25,121 nucleotides of DNA from EsbW-18 sp033811555 (GCA_033811555.1 JAPXOG010000008.1:1-25121), one strand, 5' to 3'. Counted from the first letter of the stretch, positions 14,702 through 23,126 are shown. Numbers and translations: made by a program. Notes: a model not told the origin generated them from the letters alone.

Positions 14702-15510
14702 AGAGCACTTTCTTCTTCTCGAAAAAATATTTTATTACCAAAACGCAAATCAATACTTGAAACTGACTGAAGTGAAAATTTTGAATCCTGCAACACAGCC
14801 TCAAGATTCTTATAAGACTGCTGAAATGAAATTGTTCTACCAACTATAATACGCACTTCACGTTTTAGTGTTAGCACCGTTATACTATACGACTCCCCTT
14901 CCAAAGAAACAGTTTTAGGTAAAAGATTAAGGGAGTTAAGTGATTTAACAAACGAATGAAGCTCTGAGAAACCTCCAAGTGATGACAAAAAATATTTACC
15001 GATAGGGTTATCAACTAATTTTGCTTCATATCGCACAAACGATGCTCCAGCGAATTGCGGAGCTTCAGCAAAAACAAACCCTTCATTATCTACAAAAAAA
15101 CACTTGGTGCTTTTTGATCTACAAAGAATTGCATCTGGTTCACGCTCAACTACGGACACCGAAAGAGACCTCATGCTGTTTGCAGAAATGCGTACTTTGC
15201 GTATGAGAGGAAACTTATGAATGATTGCTGACTCAATTGTACGCTTTTGCACGAGAAAAATATTACGTTTTGAAAAAATATATGCGTGTGCCCCTGAAAG
15301 TTTATCTTGTACAAGCTCTATAATTTCCTTTTTTAACGACGCATTGGCACCCAAGACAGATACACTATCAACACGCATCCATGGAGCATATGACACTTGC
15401 CACATAAACAAAAGTAACGAGATAAAAAGAAACGTACGTATAACAGTCAGTATTACAAGACGACGACGCCGCGCGCGACGTACACGCTCGGATGTAAACT
15501 TTCGAAACAT
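14698..15510 (-). CDS. ftsQ: Cell division protein FtsQ/DivIB-like
   Basis: A 270-residue bitopic membrane protein. A highly basic N-terminus (many Arg within residues 3-17) precedes one transmembrane helix (about 18-39), then a POTRA domain (about 46-118, beginning RVDSVSVLGANASLKKE) and an extracytoplasmic beta domain ending in SSIDLRFGNKIFFRE, a typical FtsQ C-terminal strand. It links the early cytoplasmic ring to FtsB/FtsL and the septal wall synthase. The gene follows serS with a gap of 5 bp and overlaps dus by 4 bp. Sequence conservation is low, as is normal for FtsQ; the order of domains carries the call. Confidence 0.85.
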   Translation of the reverse strand: MFRKFTSERVRRARRRRLVILTVIRTFLFISLLLFMWQVSYAPWMRVDSVSVLGANASLKKEIIELVQDKLSGAHAYIFSKRNIFLVQKRTIESAIIHKFPLIRKVRISANSMRSLSVSVVEREPDAILCRSKSTKCFFVDNEGFVFAEAPQFAGASFVRYEAKLVDNPIGKYFLSSLGGFSELHSFVKSLNSLNLLPKTVSLEGESYSITVLTLKREVRIIVGRTISFQQSYKNLEAVLQDSKFSLQSVSSIDLRFGNKIFFREEESAL

Positions 15511-15515
15511 ATATT

Positions 15516-16784
15516 TTAAGATTTTTCTATCTTTCCTCTTCCGTTCATATATGGACGCAACACTTCAGGTATAGTTACAGAGCCATCTTCATTCTGGTAG
15601 TTTTCAACTAGCGACACAAGAATCCTGGGTGTCGGTATTGCCGTATCATTGAGAGAGTGAGCAAAACGACGTTCCCCATCCCTATCAATATATTTAATGT
15701 TAAAGCGTCGGCACTGAAAATCATGAAAATACGATGCTGATCCGATTTCTCGATATTTCTTTTCCATAGGAACCCATAACTCAATGTCATATTTTTTAAC
15801 CTGCCCAAGACCTAAATCAGCTCCACAGTTAACTACAGTACGATATGGAATACCCAACGTCTCAATAAATTCCTCTGCATTACGATTTAACCATTCATGC
15901 CATTTTACAGATTCTTCGTGATTAGCTTCACATAAAACTACCTGTTCAAACTTATAAAACTCATGCACTCGAATAAGTCCCTTCACATCTTTACTATAAC
16001 TGCCTATTTCACGCCTATAACACGGAGAAAACGCGAGATATTTTTTTGGGAGATCTTTCACATCAAGAACTTCTTCACTATGAAAACCCATAACAGGAAT
16101 TTCTGCTGTTCCAGCTAGATAATCATCATCTTGAGTACGAAATATATCTTCAACATCATTAGGAAGATGCCCGGTACCATACAATAACTGTTTTTTAACA
16201 ATGGCCGGTGCAATCATAAGTTGAAATCCTTTCTTCATGAAGAAATCCATCGCATATTGCCAAATAGCAAACGAAAGCCTAGCTCCATCTCCTGTAAGGA
16301 AGTAACCTCGAAATCCGTGTACCTTTGATCCTCGCTCAAAATCAACCATCCCAAGATTTTGCATGATTTCAATATGATCCTTTGGTTCAAAATCAAACCT
16401 GGGTTTTTCTCCCCACGATGAAACCTCTTCATTATCTGCATCACTATTACCTTCAGGGACAGAAACATCTGGAATATTTGGAACACGGAGCATAAGAGCT
16501 TTCCAATCATCAAGAGTTGCCCTTAATTCTTCTTCCTTTCTAAGTAACGATTCTTTTACTGATTTCATGTCAGACAATATCTTGACCCGTTCCTCCGAGG
16601 TTGCTGACGGTATTTTTTCGCTTGCAATATTTTGTTGCGCCCGAAGAGCTTCAACTTCCTGTGTAAGTGCACGGCGCGCATCATCTAGTTTCAAAAGCCC
16701 TTCAATATCAATTTCTACGTGCTTTTTTTTGGCACCAGCAATAACTATATCTTTATTTTCTCTAATGAAATTAATATCTAGCAT
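15516..16784 (-). CDS. serS: Seryl-tRNA synthetase
   Basis: A class II synthetase charging tRNA-Ser. From the ATG at 16784 (MLDINFIREN, the normal family start) the protein has 422 residues. The N-terminal coiled-coil arm spans roughly residues 25-105. The catalytic core shows GTAEIP, YLAFSPCYRREIGSYSKDVK (motif 2), the RVHEFYKFEQV strand and, near the C-terminus, SHDF-type and SLNDTAIPTPRILVSLVENY (motif 3). An in-frame ATG five codons earlier is possible but adds residues not seen in the family. There is no Shine-Dalgarno sequence; TATAGT lies six bases before the start. It heads the serS-ftsQ-dus-dnaX cluster and is divergent from dprA. Confidence 0.95.
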   Translation of the reverse strand: MLDINFIRENKDIVIAGAKKKHVEIDIEGLLKLDDARRALTQEVEALRAQQNIASEKIPSATSEERVKILSDMKSVKESLLRKEEELRATLDDWKALMLRVPNIPDVSVPEGNSDADNEEVSSWGEKPRFDFEPKDHIEIMQNLGMVDFERGSKVHGFRGYFLTGDGARLSFAIWQYAMDFFMKKGFQLMIAPAIVKKQLLYGTGHLPNDVEDIFRTQDDDYLAGTAEIPVMGFHSEEVLDVKDLPKKYLAFSPCYRREIGSYSKDVKGLIRVHEFYKFEQVVLCEANHEESVKWHEWLNRNAEEFIETLGIPYRTVVNCGADLGLGQVKKYDIELWVPMEKKYREIGSASYFHDFQCRRFNIKYIDRDGERRFAHSLNDTAIPTPRILVSLVENYQNEDGSVTIPEVLRPYMNGRGKIEKS

Positions 16785-16790
16785 ACCTAT

Positions 16791-16796
16791 ACTATA
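16791..16796 (-). promoter_or_regulatory. -10 element of serS
   Basis: TATAGT on the minus strand ends six bases before the serS ATG (16784), placing the transcription start at or within a base of the start codon. This supports the shorter family-typical start. Confidence 0.35.
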
Positions 16797-16827
16797 CATT
16801 ATTTATCTTTTTTTTATATACCCGAGT

Positions 16828-16833
16828 CATACT
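16828..16833 (+). promoter_or_regulatory. Possible -10 element of dprA
   Basis: CATACT lies six bases before the dprA ATG at 16840, back to back with the serS promoter in a 55-bp divergent gap. It is a weak match to the -10 consensus; the evidence is mainly its spacing, which repeats that of neighbouring genes. Confidence 0.25.
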
Positions 16834-16839
16834 GCTCAA

Positions 16840-17700
16840 ATGAAACACCAGGAGCCAGCTCGACGTATCTCGTCCGAAGAGTTCCCTCCTCTTCTTAACG
16901 AAATACCCGACCCGCCTTCACATCTGTTTATTCGAGGAAAATTGCCTGATCTGTCATTTTCTTGGCTTTGTATAGTCGGATCAAGGAAACATTCTTCATA
17001 CGGAATAACTGCTTGCCAGAAGCTTATACGAGAACTTGCTGGTTACCCAATAGTAATCGTATCTGGACTTGCTCTAGGAATTGATTCTTGCGCGCACGAA
17101 GAAGCAATCCACTATGGAATACCAACAGTTGCAGTTCCTGGGTCCGGTATACTCGACAGTGCACTATATCCACGATCTAATGTGGGACTCGCTCATAAAA
17201 TCCTCTCACATGACGGAGCACTACTTTCTGAGTGTTCTCCAGAAGAGCAAGCTACTGTATGGGGTTTTCCAAAACGAAATCGTATCATGGCAGGTTTGTG
17301 CCATGCGACACTAATCATTGAAGCACGAGAAAAATCAGGAACACTCATAACCGCGCGTCTGGCTATGGAGTACAATCGCGATGTGTTAATTGTTCCAAGC
17401 TCCATTACATCACAAGCAGGCGCTGGATCTAACCATCTCTTGCGTGAAGGTGCTCACGCTGTAACTTCTGGAGAAGATATTTTAGAATCTCTAGGTATTA
17501 CCGTAAACTCAAAATCAATTTCTGAAGATGTGCTTACATCTGAAGAGCGGATCATACTTAATTCTCTTGATGAACCCCAGACCATAGACGAATTGTGTAC
17601 AACTACAGGCCTAGATCCTTCTATCGTTCGCATCTCAATTTCACTTCTTGAAATAAAACGATGTGTTACTACAATGCTCGGCAAAATAACTAGAATATAA
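16840..17700 (+). CDS. dprA: DNA-protecting protein DprA
   Basis: DprA binds incoming single-stranded DNA and loads RecA during natural transformation. From the ATG at 16840 (MKHQEPARR) it has 286 residues. The Rossmann-like core shows IVGSRKHSSYG, VSGLALGIDSCAHEEA, FPKRNRIMAGL and EKSGTLITARLA, all hallmark DprA motifs. The C-terminal winged-helix (about 220-286) shows LDEPQTIDELCTTTGLD. The frame is open upstream to 16567 but that part is antisense to serS and has no family similarity. The N-terminal SAM-like domain of larger DprA proteins is absent. No com genes are nearby. It is consistent with the DNA-uptake capacity proposed for CPR bacteria. Confidence 0.94.
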   Translation: MKHQEPARRISSEEFPPLLNEIPDPPSHLFIRGKLPDLSFSWLCIVGSRKHSSYGITACQKLIRELAGYPIVIVSGLALGIDSCAHEEAIHYGIPTVAVPGSGILDSALYPRSNVGLAHKILSHDGALLSECSPEEQATVWGFPKRNRIMAGLCHATLIIEAREKSGTLITARLAMEYNRDVLIVPSSITSQAGAGSNHLLREGAHAVTSGEDILESLGITVNSKSISEDVLTSEERIILNSLDEPQTIDELCTTTGLDPSIVRISISLLEIKRCVTTMLGKITRI

Positions 17701-17710
17701 CTTTCTCTTA

Positions 17711-17736
17711 CAAAAACGCCCCTGTAGCACAGGGGC
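17711..17736 (-). terminator. Rho-independent terminator after the 81-aa gene
   Basis: GCCCCTGT (17718-17725), loop AGC, ACAGGGGC (17729-17736) is a perfect GC-rich 8-bp hairpin. On the minus strand it is followed by G and five T. It lies 15 bp past the stop codon of the 81-aa gene and may also stop plus-strand dprA transcription, though the plus side has only three T. Confidence 0.8.
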
Positions 17737-17750
17737 TTTGGAGCATGGTT

Positions 17751-17996
17751 CTACACTACCTTCCACGCCCCAAGATTTGTAAGCGATGACAAATGTCCGG
17801 TTGTGCCATGAAAACACGCGACCGTGGAACCATTGAGTTCTAGTCTAATGTCTCGGACACTCTCTACCCGCCACTCAGCGAGGCAGTACACGAATTCACG
17901 AATACCTTCGAGAATATTGTGGGCCAGAACTTGGATCTGACAAAATTCAGATATCCCGTTCTGGTCCAAAACCTCGAAAGAAAATCTATAGATCAT
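17751..17996 (-). CDS. Hypothetical 81-residue protein with strong Shine-Dalgarno
   Basis: I do not recognise this protein. It opens MIYRFSFEVLDQNGISEFCQ and contains VRDIRLELNGSTV; it looks like a small soluble alpha/beta protein without membrane segment or metal motif. Support for it being real is in the flanks: AAGGAG at 18003-18008, six bases from the ATG, a promoter further upstream, and a strong terminator just past the stop. Its base composition is more GC-rich than its neighbours. It is monocistronic and sits alone between dprA and topA on the opposite strand. This self-contained layout, unlike the mostly leaderless genes around it, suggests an acquired cassette or a highly expressed small protein. 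Function unknown. Confidence 0.75.
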   Translation of the reverse strand: MIYRFSFEVLDQNGISEFCQIQVLAHNILEGIREFVYCLAEWRVESVRDIRLELNGSTVACFHGTTGHLSSLTNLGAWKVV

Positions 17997-18002
17997 TAGA
18001 CT

Positions 18003-18008
18003 CTCCTT
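18003..18008 (-). promoter_or_regulatory. Strong ribosome binding site of the 81-aa gene
   Basis: AAGGAG six bases before the ATG at 17996 is a textbook Shine-Dalgarno sequence and fixes the start. It is the clearest one I see in the window. Confidence 0.85.
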
Positions 18009-18027
18009 ATGTTAAATTTCCGCGCAG

Positions 18028-18056
18028 AATATACCATCAAAATACGTTTTGCACAA
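18028..18056 (-). promoter_or_regulatory. Promoter of the 81-aa gene
   Basis: Minus-strand TTGTGC (18051-18056), 17 bases, then TATATT (18028-18033) preceded by TGG, an extended -10. The predicted leader is about 25-30 bases and contains the ribosome binding site. Confidence 0.5.
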
Positions 18057-18105
18057 TATCGTTTGCAAAAAAAGTGATACCATAGTATTAGTTGTGTCAT
18101 TTGCT

Positions 18106-20319
18106 ATGAAATTAGTTATAGTAGAATCTCCCGCGAAAGCGACGACCATAGAAAAGTATTTGGGGTCTGAATATACTGTTCTAGCCAGCGTCGGGCACGT
18201 CCGCGACTTGCCAAAAAGCAATAAAAACGCCATCGACATAGATGGAGGTTTTGTTCCCAACTATCAAATAGTCCCGGAGAAAAAAAAGGTCATTGCAGAC
18301 CTTAAAGAAGCTGTTAAAAAAGCAGAAGAAATTTATCTAGCTACTGACCCTGATCGTGAAGGAGAGGCTATCGCTTGGCATCTTGCTGAAACATTAGGCC
18401 TATCAGACACTGCTAAACGAAAAACGAAAGCAAAAATACTTCCAGCACAACGAGTTGTTTTCCACGAAATAACTCAGGAAGCAGTTACAGAAGCAATCAA
18501 ACATCCACGCTCTATTGACGAAAACCTTCGACAAGCTCAAGAAGCTCGCCGAGTATTAGATCGTCTCGTTGGATATGATTTATCAGGAATCATTTGGAAA
18601 AAAGTGAGGTACGGGCTTTCTGCGGGTCGCGTACAATCTCCAGCACTACGCATATTAATGGAACGCGAACGTATCATTCGTTCTTTTGTACCTGAAAGTT
18701 TTTGGATACTTACCGCTAACATTGAAACCAAGCAAGGTACTCATTTACTACTAACATGCGAAGAAGAGCCAAGGAATGAAGCGCGTGTAGAAGAAATAAA
18801 GAAGTTAGGCACATCCAGTTCATGGATCGTAGAAGACAGCAAAGAAACCGAAGTGTATCGTAAGGCTCGACCTCCATTTACAACTTCAACTTTACAACAA
18901 AGTGCTTCAACTCGACTTGGATTTTCTCCTTCTCGAACAATGCGCACTGCTCAAAAACTGTATGAAAAAGGCCTCATAACATACATGCGTACAGATAGCA
19001 CAAACCTAGCTTCAAGTGCCCAACAAAGTATCAAAGATCTTGTTATAAAAAAATTTGGATCAAACTACGCTTCCCCCACCCGCTATAAAAGCAAGAGCAA
19101 AAACGCGCAGGAAGCTCATGAAGCAATACGCCCTACTAATGTAGAAAAAGAAAAAGCGGGTTCCACAGATGACGAACAACGTCTATATGAACTTATCTGG
19201 CAACGTACTGTTGCCTCACAAATGTCTCCCGCACAACTCATACAAACCAAAATAACTGCTACCACGACAGATCACAACATACCTGTGTTTTCAGCTACAG
19301 GTTCACGTGTTGTATTTCCGGGATGGTTTATGGCAGACCCACACTCACGAGGAGAAGATGTTGAGATGCCCAATCTAATCGCCGGTGACCCACTAACGCT
19401 CCTAGCACTTGAAAGCCAACAAAAAGAAACCCAACCGCCACCTCGCTACTCAGAAGCCGGCCTCATCAAAGAACTTGAAAAACGTGGAATCGGCCGACCT
19501 TCTACTTACGCATCTATTATAAAAACTCTAGAAGATCGAGGTTATGTAACACGAGAAAACCGGACGCTTACACCCACTCCAACAGGCGACGTTGTATCGT
19601 CATTTCTTGAAAAAAATTTTACTAAATACATCAGCGATTCCTTTACATCTGAAATGGAAGATGAATTAGATGACATTGCGCGCGGAAAACGAGAATATAC
19701 AAAAACTCTTTCTGATTTTTACATTCCATTTTCAAAGGAGGTCAAGAAAAAAGCAAAAGATGCAAAAAAAATAACCGACCTTGGTGAAGCACCTGAAGAA
19801 TATACGTGTCCAAAATGTGACAGTAAAATGGTGATGAAACTATCCCGCCAAGGTGTGTTTATGAGTTGTTCCCGTTTTCCTGAGTGTGACGGCGCACGTA
19901 ATGAAGAAGGAAAAGAAGTAGTTGACCCAGAGGAAATTGGATACCATCCAGAAACTCGAGAACCTATTTTTATACTAGACGGTCCATATGGCCCGTATGT
20001 TCAACTTGGGCTCAAAACACCAAAAAATAAAAAACCCCGTCGCGCAAGTATCCCTAAAGAAAAAGATCCACCAGCCATCACACTTGATGAAGCGGTCCGT
20101 TACCTTTCTCTACCTCGCTCACTAGGAGCTCACCCTGATTCAGGGAAAGACATAGTTGCAAACATTGGGCGGTTTGGGCCTTATATAGGTCATAATGGAG
20201 ATTTTCGCTCACTAAAATCTGATGATGTGTACACGGTTTCATTAGAGCGTGCTCTTGAAATACTGGCTGAACCCAAAAAAAAGCGTAATTTTACGCGAAA
20301 GAAAAAGAAAAAAACGTAA
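18106..20319 (+). CDS. topA: DNA topoisomerase I
   Basis: Type IA topoisomerase that relaxes negative supercoils. From the ATG at 18106 (MKLVIVESPAKATTIEKYLG, the normal family start) it has 737 residues. The Toprim domain has its acidic cluster DPDREGE at 81-87; AGRVQSPALR is at 173-182; the active-site Tyr293 lies in GLITYMRTDST. One four-cysteine zinc finger (Cys568, 571, 588, 594) is followed by topoisomerase C-terminal repeats (PYGPYVQLG and RFGPYIGHN) and a Lys-rich tail that probably grips DNA. A TTG at 18049 is in frame but adds no family sequence. It is a single zinc-finger form, shorter at the C-terminus than the E. coli enzyme. Confidence 0.96.
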   Translation: MKLVIVESPAKATTIEKYLGSEYTVLASVGHVRDLPKSNKNAIDIDGGFVPNYQIVPEKKKVIADLKEAVKKAEEIYLATDPDREGEAIAWHLAETLGLSDTAKRKTKAKILPAQRVVFHEITQEAVTEAIKHPRSIDENLRQAQEARRVLDRLVGYDLSGIIWKKVRYGLSAGRVQSPALRILMERERIIRSFVPESFWILTANIETKQGTHLLLTCEEEPRNEARVEEIKKLGTSSSWIVEDSKETEVYRKARPPFTTSTLQQSASTRLGFSPSRTMRTAQKLYEKGLITYMRTDSTNLASSAQQSIKDLVIKKFGSNYASPTRYKSKSKNAQEAHEAIRPTNVEKEKAGSTDDEQRLYELIWQRTVASQMSPAQLIQTKITATTTDHNIPVFSATGSRVVFPGWFMADPHSRGEDVEMPNLIAGDPLTLLALESQQKETQPPPRYSEAGLIKELEKRGIGRPSTYASIIKTLEDRGYVTRENRTLTPTPTGDVVSSFLEKNFTKYISDSFTSEMEDELDDIARGKREYTKTLSDFYIPFSKEVKKKAKDAKKITDLGEAPEEYTCPKCDSKMVMKLSRQGVFMSCSRFPECDGARNEEGKEVVDPEEIGYHPETREPIFILDGPYGPYVQLGLKTPKNKKPRRASIPKEKDPPAITLDEAVRYLSLPRSLGAHPDSGKDIVANIGRFGPYIGHNGDFRSLKSDDVYTVSLERALEILAEPKKKRNFTRKKKKKT

Positions 20320-20330
20320 CGCGCGCGTTT

Positions 20331-20350
20331 TAGTATATTGGAGTATACTA
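20331..20350. promoter_or_regulatory. Perfect 7-bp inverted repeat between topA and rel
   Basis: TAGTATA, six bases, TATACTA lies 12 bp after topA and about 90 bp before rel. There is no T-run, so it is not a standard terminator; the TATACT half can serve as a -10, and the whole is a possible operator. The rest of the 120-bp gap shows no gene I can support. Confidence 0.3.
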
Positions 20351-20439
20351 CCCGTACATATAAGTGCGGTATTTGGTTATATGTGTTACAAAAAATCTAA
20401 CTCTATTATTCTTGTTGGGCTCAAAACACTTGAATAGGT

Positions 20440-21942
20440 ATGCACACAATTGCTCACATACTATCTCGTTCTCAGCATAGATTCTCCGCAAAAGATCGTG
20501 GTCTAATCGAAAAAGCATATCAAATAGCTAAAGAGGCGCATGAGGGGCATGTTAGAGAATCAGGGGTTCCATATTTTTCTCATGTTACCGCAACTGCTCA
20601 TAACCTTGCGCGGATGGGAGCAGACGCTCAAACTATTGCAGCAGGTCTTTTACATGACACAGTTGAAGATACTTATATTTCCATCAGCGACATACGAACT
20701 TCTTTTGGAGATGAAATAGCATTTCTTGTAGATGGAGTTACAAAACTAGGAAAACTAAAATATCGCGGACTTAAACGCCACGTTGAAACGCTCAGGAAAT
20801 TATTTCTTGCCACTGCACAGGATCCGCGAGTTATCCTAATAAAACTTGCTGACCGTCTACACAATCTAAAAACTATAGGAGCTTTACCGAAAGACAAACA
20901 AGAACGTATTGCCCAAGAAACTCTTGAAATTTATGCGCCCATAGCACATCGACTTGGTATGGGAACACTAAAAGGAGAACTTGAGGACATATCGTTTAAA
21001 ACAGCATACCCAAAGGAATATGCTGAAACTCTTCGATTACGCGAGGAAAAAAGTAAAGAAAACATCCAACAACTGCATTCACTTGCGCGCGAACTTCGAG
21101 AAATGCTCGGCAAATCGCAAATTACCGTTCACTCAATGGATTATCGTATCAAACACCTATATTCACTCTACAAAAAATTACGACAGAAAGACATGAACAT
21201 TGATCGAGTTTATGACATCGCAGCTCTCCGAATAATAGTAAAAACTGTTGAAGAATGCTATCTATGCCTCGGGCTCGTACACGGTACATGGAAACCTCTT
21301 CCTGGACGTATCAAAGATTACATCGCCATGCCTAAGAAAAACGGATATCAAAGCTTGCACACAACAGTATTTACAGGCGATGGCGCAATTATTGAAATAC
21401 AAATACGCACACAAGCAATGCATCACATTGCAGAATACGGTATCGCTTCTCATGTTGAGTACAAAGAAAAAAACTCAACTGGCTCACAAAACACGAGCGT
21501 TGCATTGGTACAAACACTATTTGGTCATACACACGATAACGGCGTTTCTCCTGTCACAGAGTGGATTCGTGATATGGCCGAAACTCAAGATACTGTCGGA
21601 CACTCTCTCTCTTTTATTAAAAACTTGCGTAGTGACTTTTTCAACGACCGAATATTTGTCTTTACCCCAAATGGAGAAGTTGTTGATCTTCCGATAGGAG
21701 CTACTCCTATAGACTTTGCTTACGCTATCCACTCAGACCTAGGAGATCATGCCTCAGGTGCTCGAATTAACGGAAAATTCGTTGCTCTTTCAACAAAACT
21801 ACAACACGGAGATATTGTGTTTGTTGAGACAAAACAATCAGCTCGACCTTCACACCGATGGCTAGAATGGGTTGCAACCGGTTTGGCGCGCAAAAAAGTG
21901 CGGGCAGCTCTTGAAAAAGAAGAATCTATATCGAAAAATTAG
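20440..21942 (+). CDS. rel: Bifunctional (p)ppGpp synthetase/hydrolase, Rel type, short form
   Basis: Makes and degrades (p)ppGpp in the stringent response. The 500 residues contain an HD hydrolase domain (RESGVPYFSH at 39-48, HDTVED at 72-77, ADRLHN at 137-142), a synthetase domain (YRIKHLYSLYKKLR, YDIAALR with Asp259, EIQIRT with Glu319) and a TGS domain (about 403-463, beginning DRIFVFTPNG). Both active sites look intact, hence bifunctional. The protein ends soon after TGS: the helical, zinc-finger and ACT regions of full-length Rel (about 730 residues) are missing, which should weaken ribosome sensing. The gene is normally called rel, relA or spoT. It meets parB tail to tail with a 17-bp overlap of the coding ends. 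Confidence 0.93.
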   Translation: MHTIAHILSRSQHRFSAKDRGLIEKAYQIAKEAHEGHVRESGVPYFSHVTATAHNLARMGADAQTIAAGLLHDTVEDTYISISDIRTSFGDEIAFLVDGVTKLGKLKYRGLKRHVETLRKLFLATAQDPRVILIKLADRLHNLKTIGALPKDKQERIAQETLEIYAPIAHRLGMGTLKGELEDISFKTAYPKEYAETLRLREEKSKENIQQLHSLARELREMLGKSQITVHSMDYRIKHLYSLYKKLRQKDMNIDRVYDIAALRIIVKTVEECYLCLGLVHGTWKPLPGRIKDYIAMPKKNGYQSLHTTVFTGDGAIIEIQIRTQAMHHIAEYGIASHVEYKEKNSTGSQNTSVALVQTLFGHTHDNGVSPVTEWIRDMAETQDTVGHSLSFIKNLRSDFFNDRIFVFTPNGEVVDLPIGATPIDFAYAIHSDLGDHASGARINGKFVALSTKLQHGDIVFVETKQSARPSHRWLEWVATGLARKKVRAALEKEESISKN

Positions 21943-22865
21943 TCACCGAATATAAATCATCGTCTTCTTGTTCATCTTTTTTCTCCTCAGGTTTTTCTGA
22001 TAGAGCCTCATCTACCATACGAGCCATTCGCTGTTCTTCCAACTTTTGTACGTTAAGCATTGAAAGAATGTTTCTAAGATCCTCCTCGGACATAAATTCT
22101 ATGGACACACGCCCACCAACTTCACGTGGCTCTATCTGGACTCTAGTTCCCAAGCTCTCAGAAGCTTGCTTCTCCATTTCAAGAATTTCAGGGTCATATG
22201 CCTTATCATGTCTACGTATTTTTTCTACAGCAATACGTCTAGAAATCTGCTCTGCGTCTCTCACATTAAGTTTTTTTAAAATAATTTCCTTGAATAACAC
22301 TGATTGCTCTTCAGGACGATCGATTAGCATCAATAGAGGTCTGGTGTGACCTTCTGTAATCTTTCCTTCTGCAAGTGCCTGTTGCATTTCATCAGTTAAT
22401 CGAAGCAGTCGAATCGTATTGGAAACATACTCTCTACTCTTCCCAACTTTTCGTGCTACGTCTCCGTGTGTCAAATTAAACTGATCAACTAGCTGATGAA
22501 ATGCTCGAGCGCGCTCAACAGTTAATATCTTCGCGTTGTAGGTTTTCAATAATTGCAAGCTCCAACTTCATCTGCTCACTCTCTTCCTCGTCACGAATAA
22601 TAACTGGAACCAACGACACCCCAGCAAGTTTACATGCTCTCAACCTTCGTTCACCTGCAATAAGCTCATATTCAACGCGCAATCCACCATCATCACGGGT
22701 GCGTTCACGACGAGTTACTACCAACGGCTGTAAAACTCCATACTGACGAATAGAGATTGCTAGTTCCTTCAGTTTCTGTTCATCAAAAAAACGTCGTGGC
22801 TGAAACGGATTTGGTACTATTTTTTCTACCTCAACCCAGAAAATTGCGTTATTATGAAAACTCAT
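21926..22865 (-). pseudogene. parB: ParB/Spo0J chromosome-partition protein, split by a frameshift
   Basis: ParB loads at parS sites as a CTP-dependent clamp to organise origin segregation. The first frame (22865 to about 22518) gives the N-terminal domain: NPFQPRRFF, YGVLQPLVV, AGERRLRACKLAG and ENLQRED. It stops at TGA just after REDINC. A second frame, shifted by one base, continues with VERARAFHQLV, the helix-turn-helix DVARKVGKSREYVSNTIRLL and an acidic C-terminal domain ending at TAG 21926-21928. Together they match a full ParB of about 310 residues; the family usually reads REDLNPIEEARA, so two bases are missing (or one is extra) near 22518-22522. It may be a real lesion, a sequencing error or, less likely, +1 frameshifting. 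parA is not in the window. Confidence 0.85.
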
Positions 22866-22872
22866 AGTTTAT

Positions 22873-22878
22873 TTTATA
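22873..22878 (-). promoter_or_regulatory. -10 element of parB
   Basis: TATAAA on the minus strand lies seven bases before the parB ATG at 22865, with no Shine-Dalgarno sequence between them. The arrangement predicts a leaderless message. Confidence 0.35.
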
Positions 22879-22938
22879 AAAATTTGGCATTTTTTACTTT
22901 CTCATTCTAACACTAAACTCACTTGAAATATCGTAATG

Positions 22939-23019
22939 TGCCGGGAGAGGGACTCGAACCCTCATGTCTTGCGACACACGATTTTGAGTCGTGCGCGTCT
23001 ACCATTCCGCCACCCCGGC
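22939..23019 (-). tRNA. tRNA-Leu (anticodon CAA)
   Basis: The minus strand folds as a class II tRNA: acceptor GCCGGGG with TCCCGGC (one G-T pair), anticodon stem CACGA/TCGTG around loop CTCAAAA (anticodon CAA, reads UUG), a long variable arm TGTCGCAAGACA, and T-arm GAGGG TTCGAGT CCCTC. The discriminator is A. The CCA is not encoded (the genome continues CAT), unlike the tRNA-Gln in this window, so a CCA-adding enzyme is needed. Confidence 0.95.
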
Positions 23020-23126
23020 CTTCCTAAGAGATTTTACCAGAAATTTTTTATAGTAGCGATAAACAAAAACACATTACATTTCTAATACTTGCCAGTTACA
23101 GAAAATAAATGCAGGATAGAACTGCT

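Noticed and set aside
16567..16839. N-terminal extension of DprA
   Set aside because: It is in frame but antisense to the serS coding region, low-complexity, and without DprA similarity; the ATG at 16840 with nearby -10 is better.
22500..22560. UGA read as Gly (alternative code) to rescue parB
   Set aside because: Reading through the TGA stays in the wrong frame, and UGA ends the helicase and ftsQ genes here, so the code is standard.
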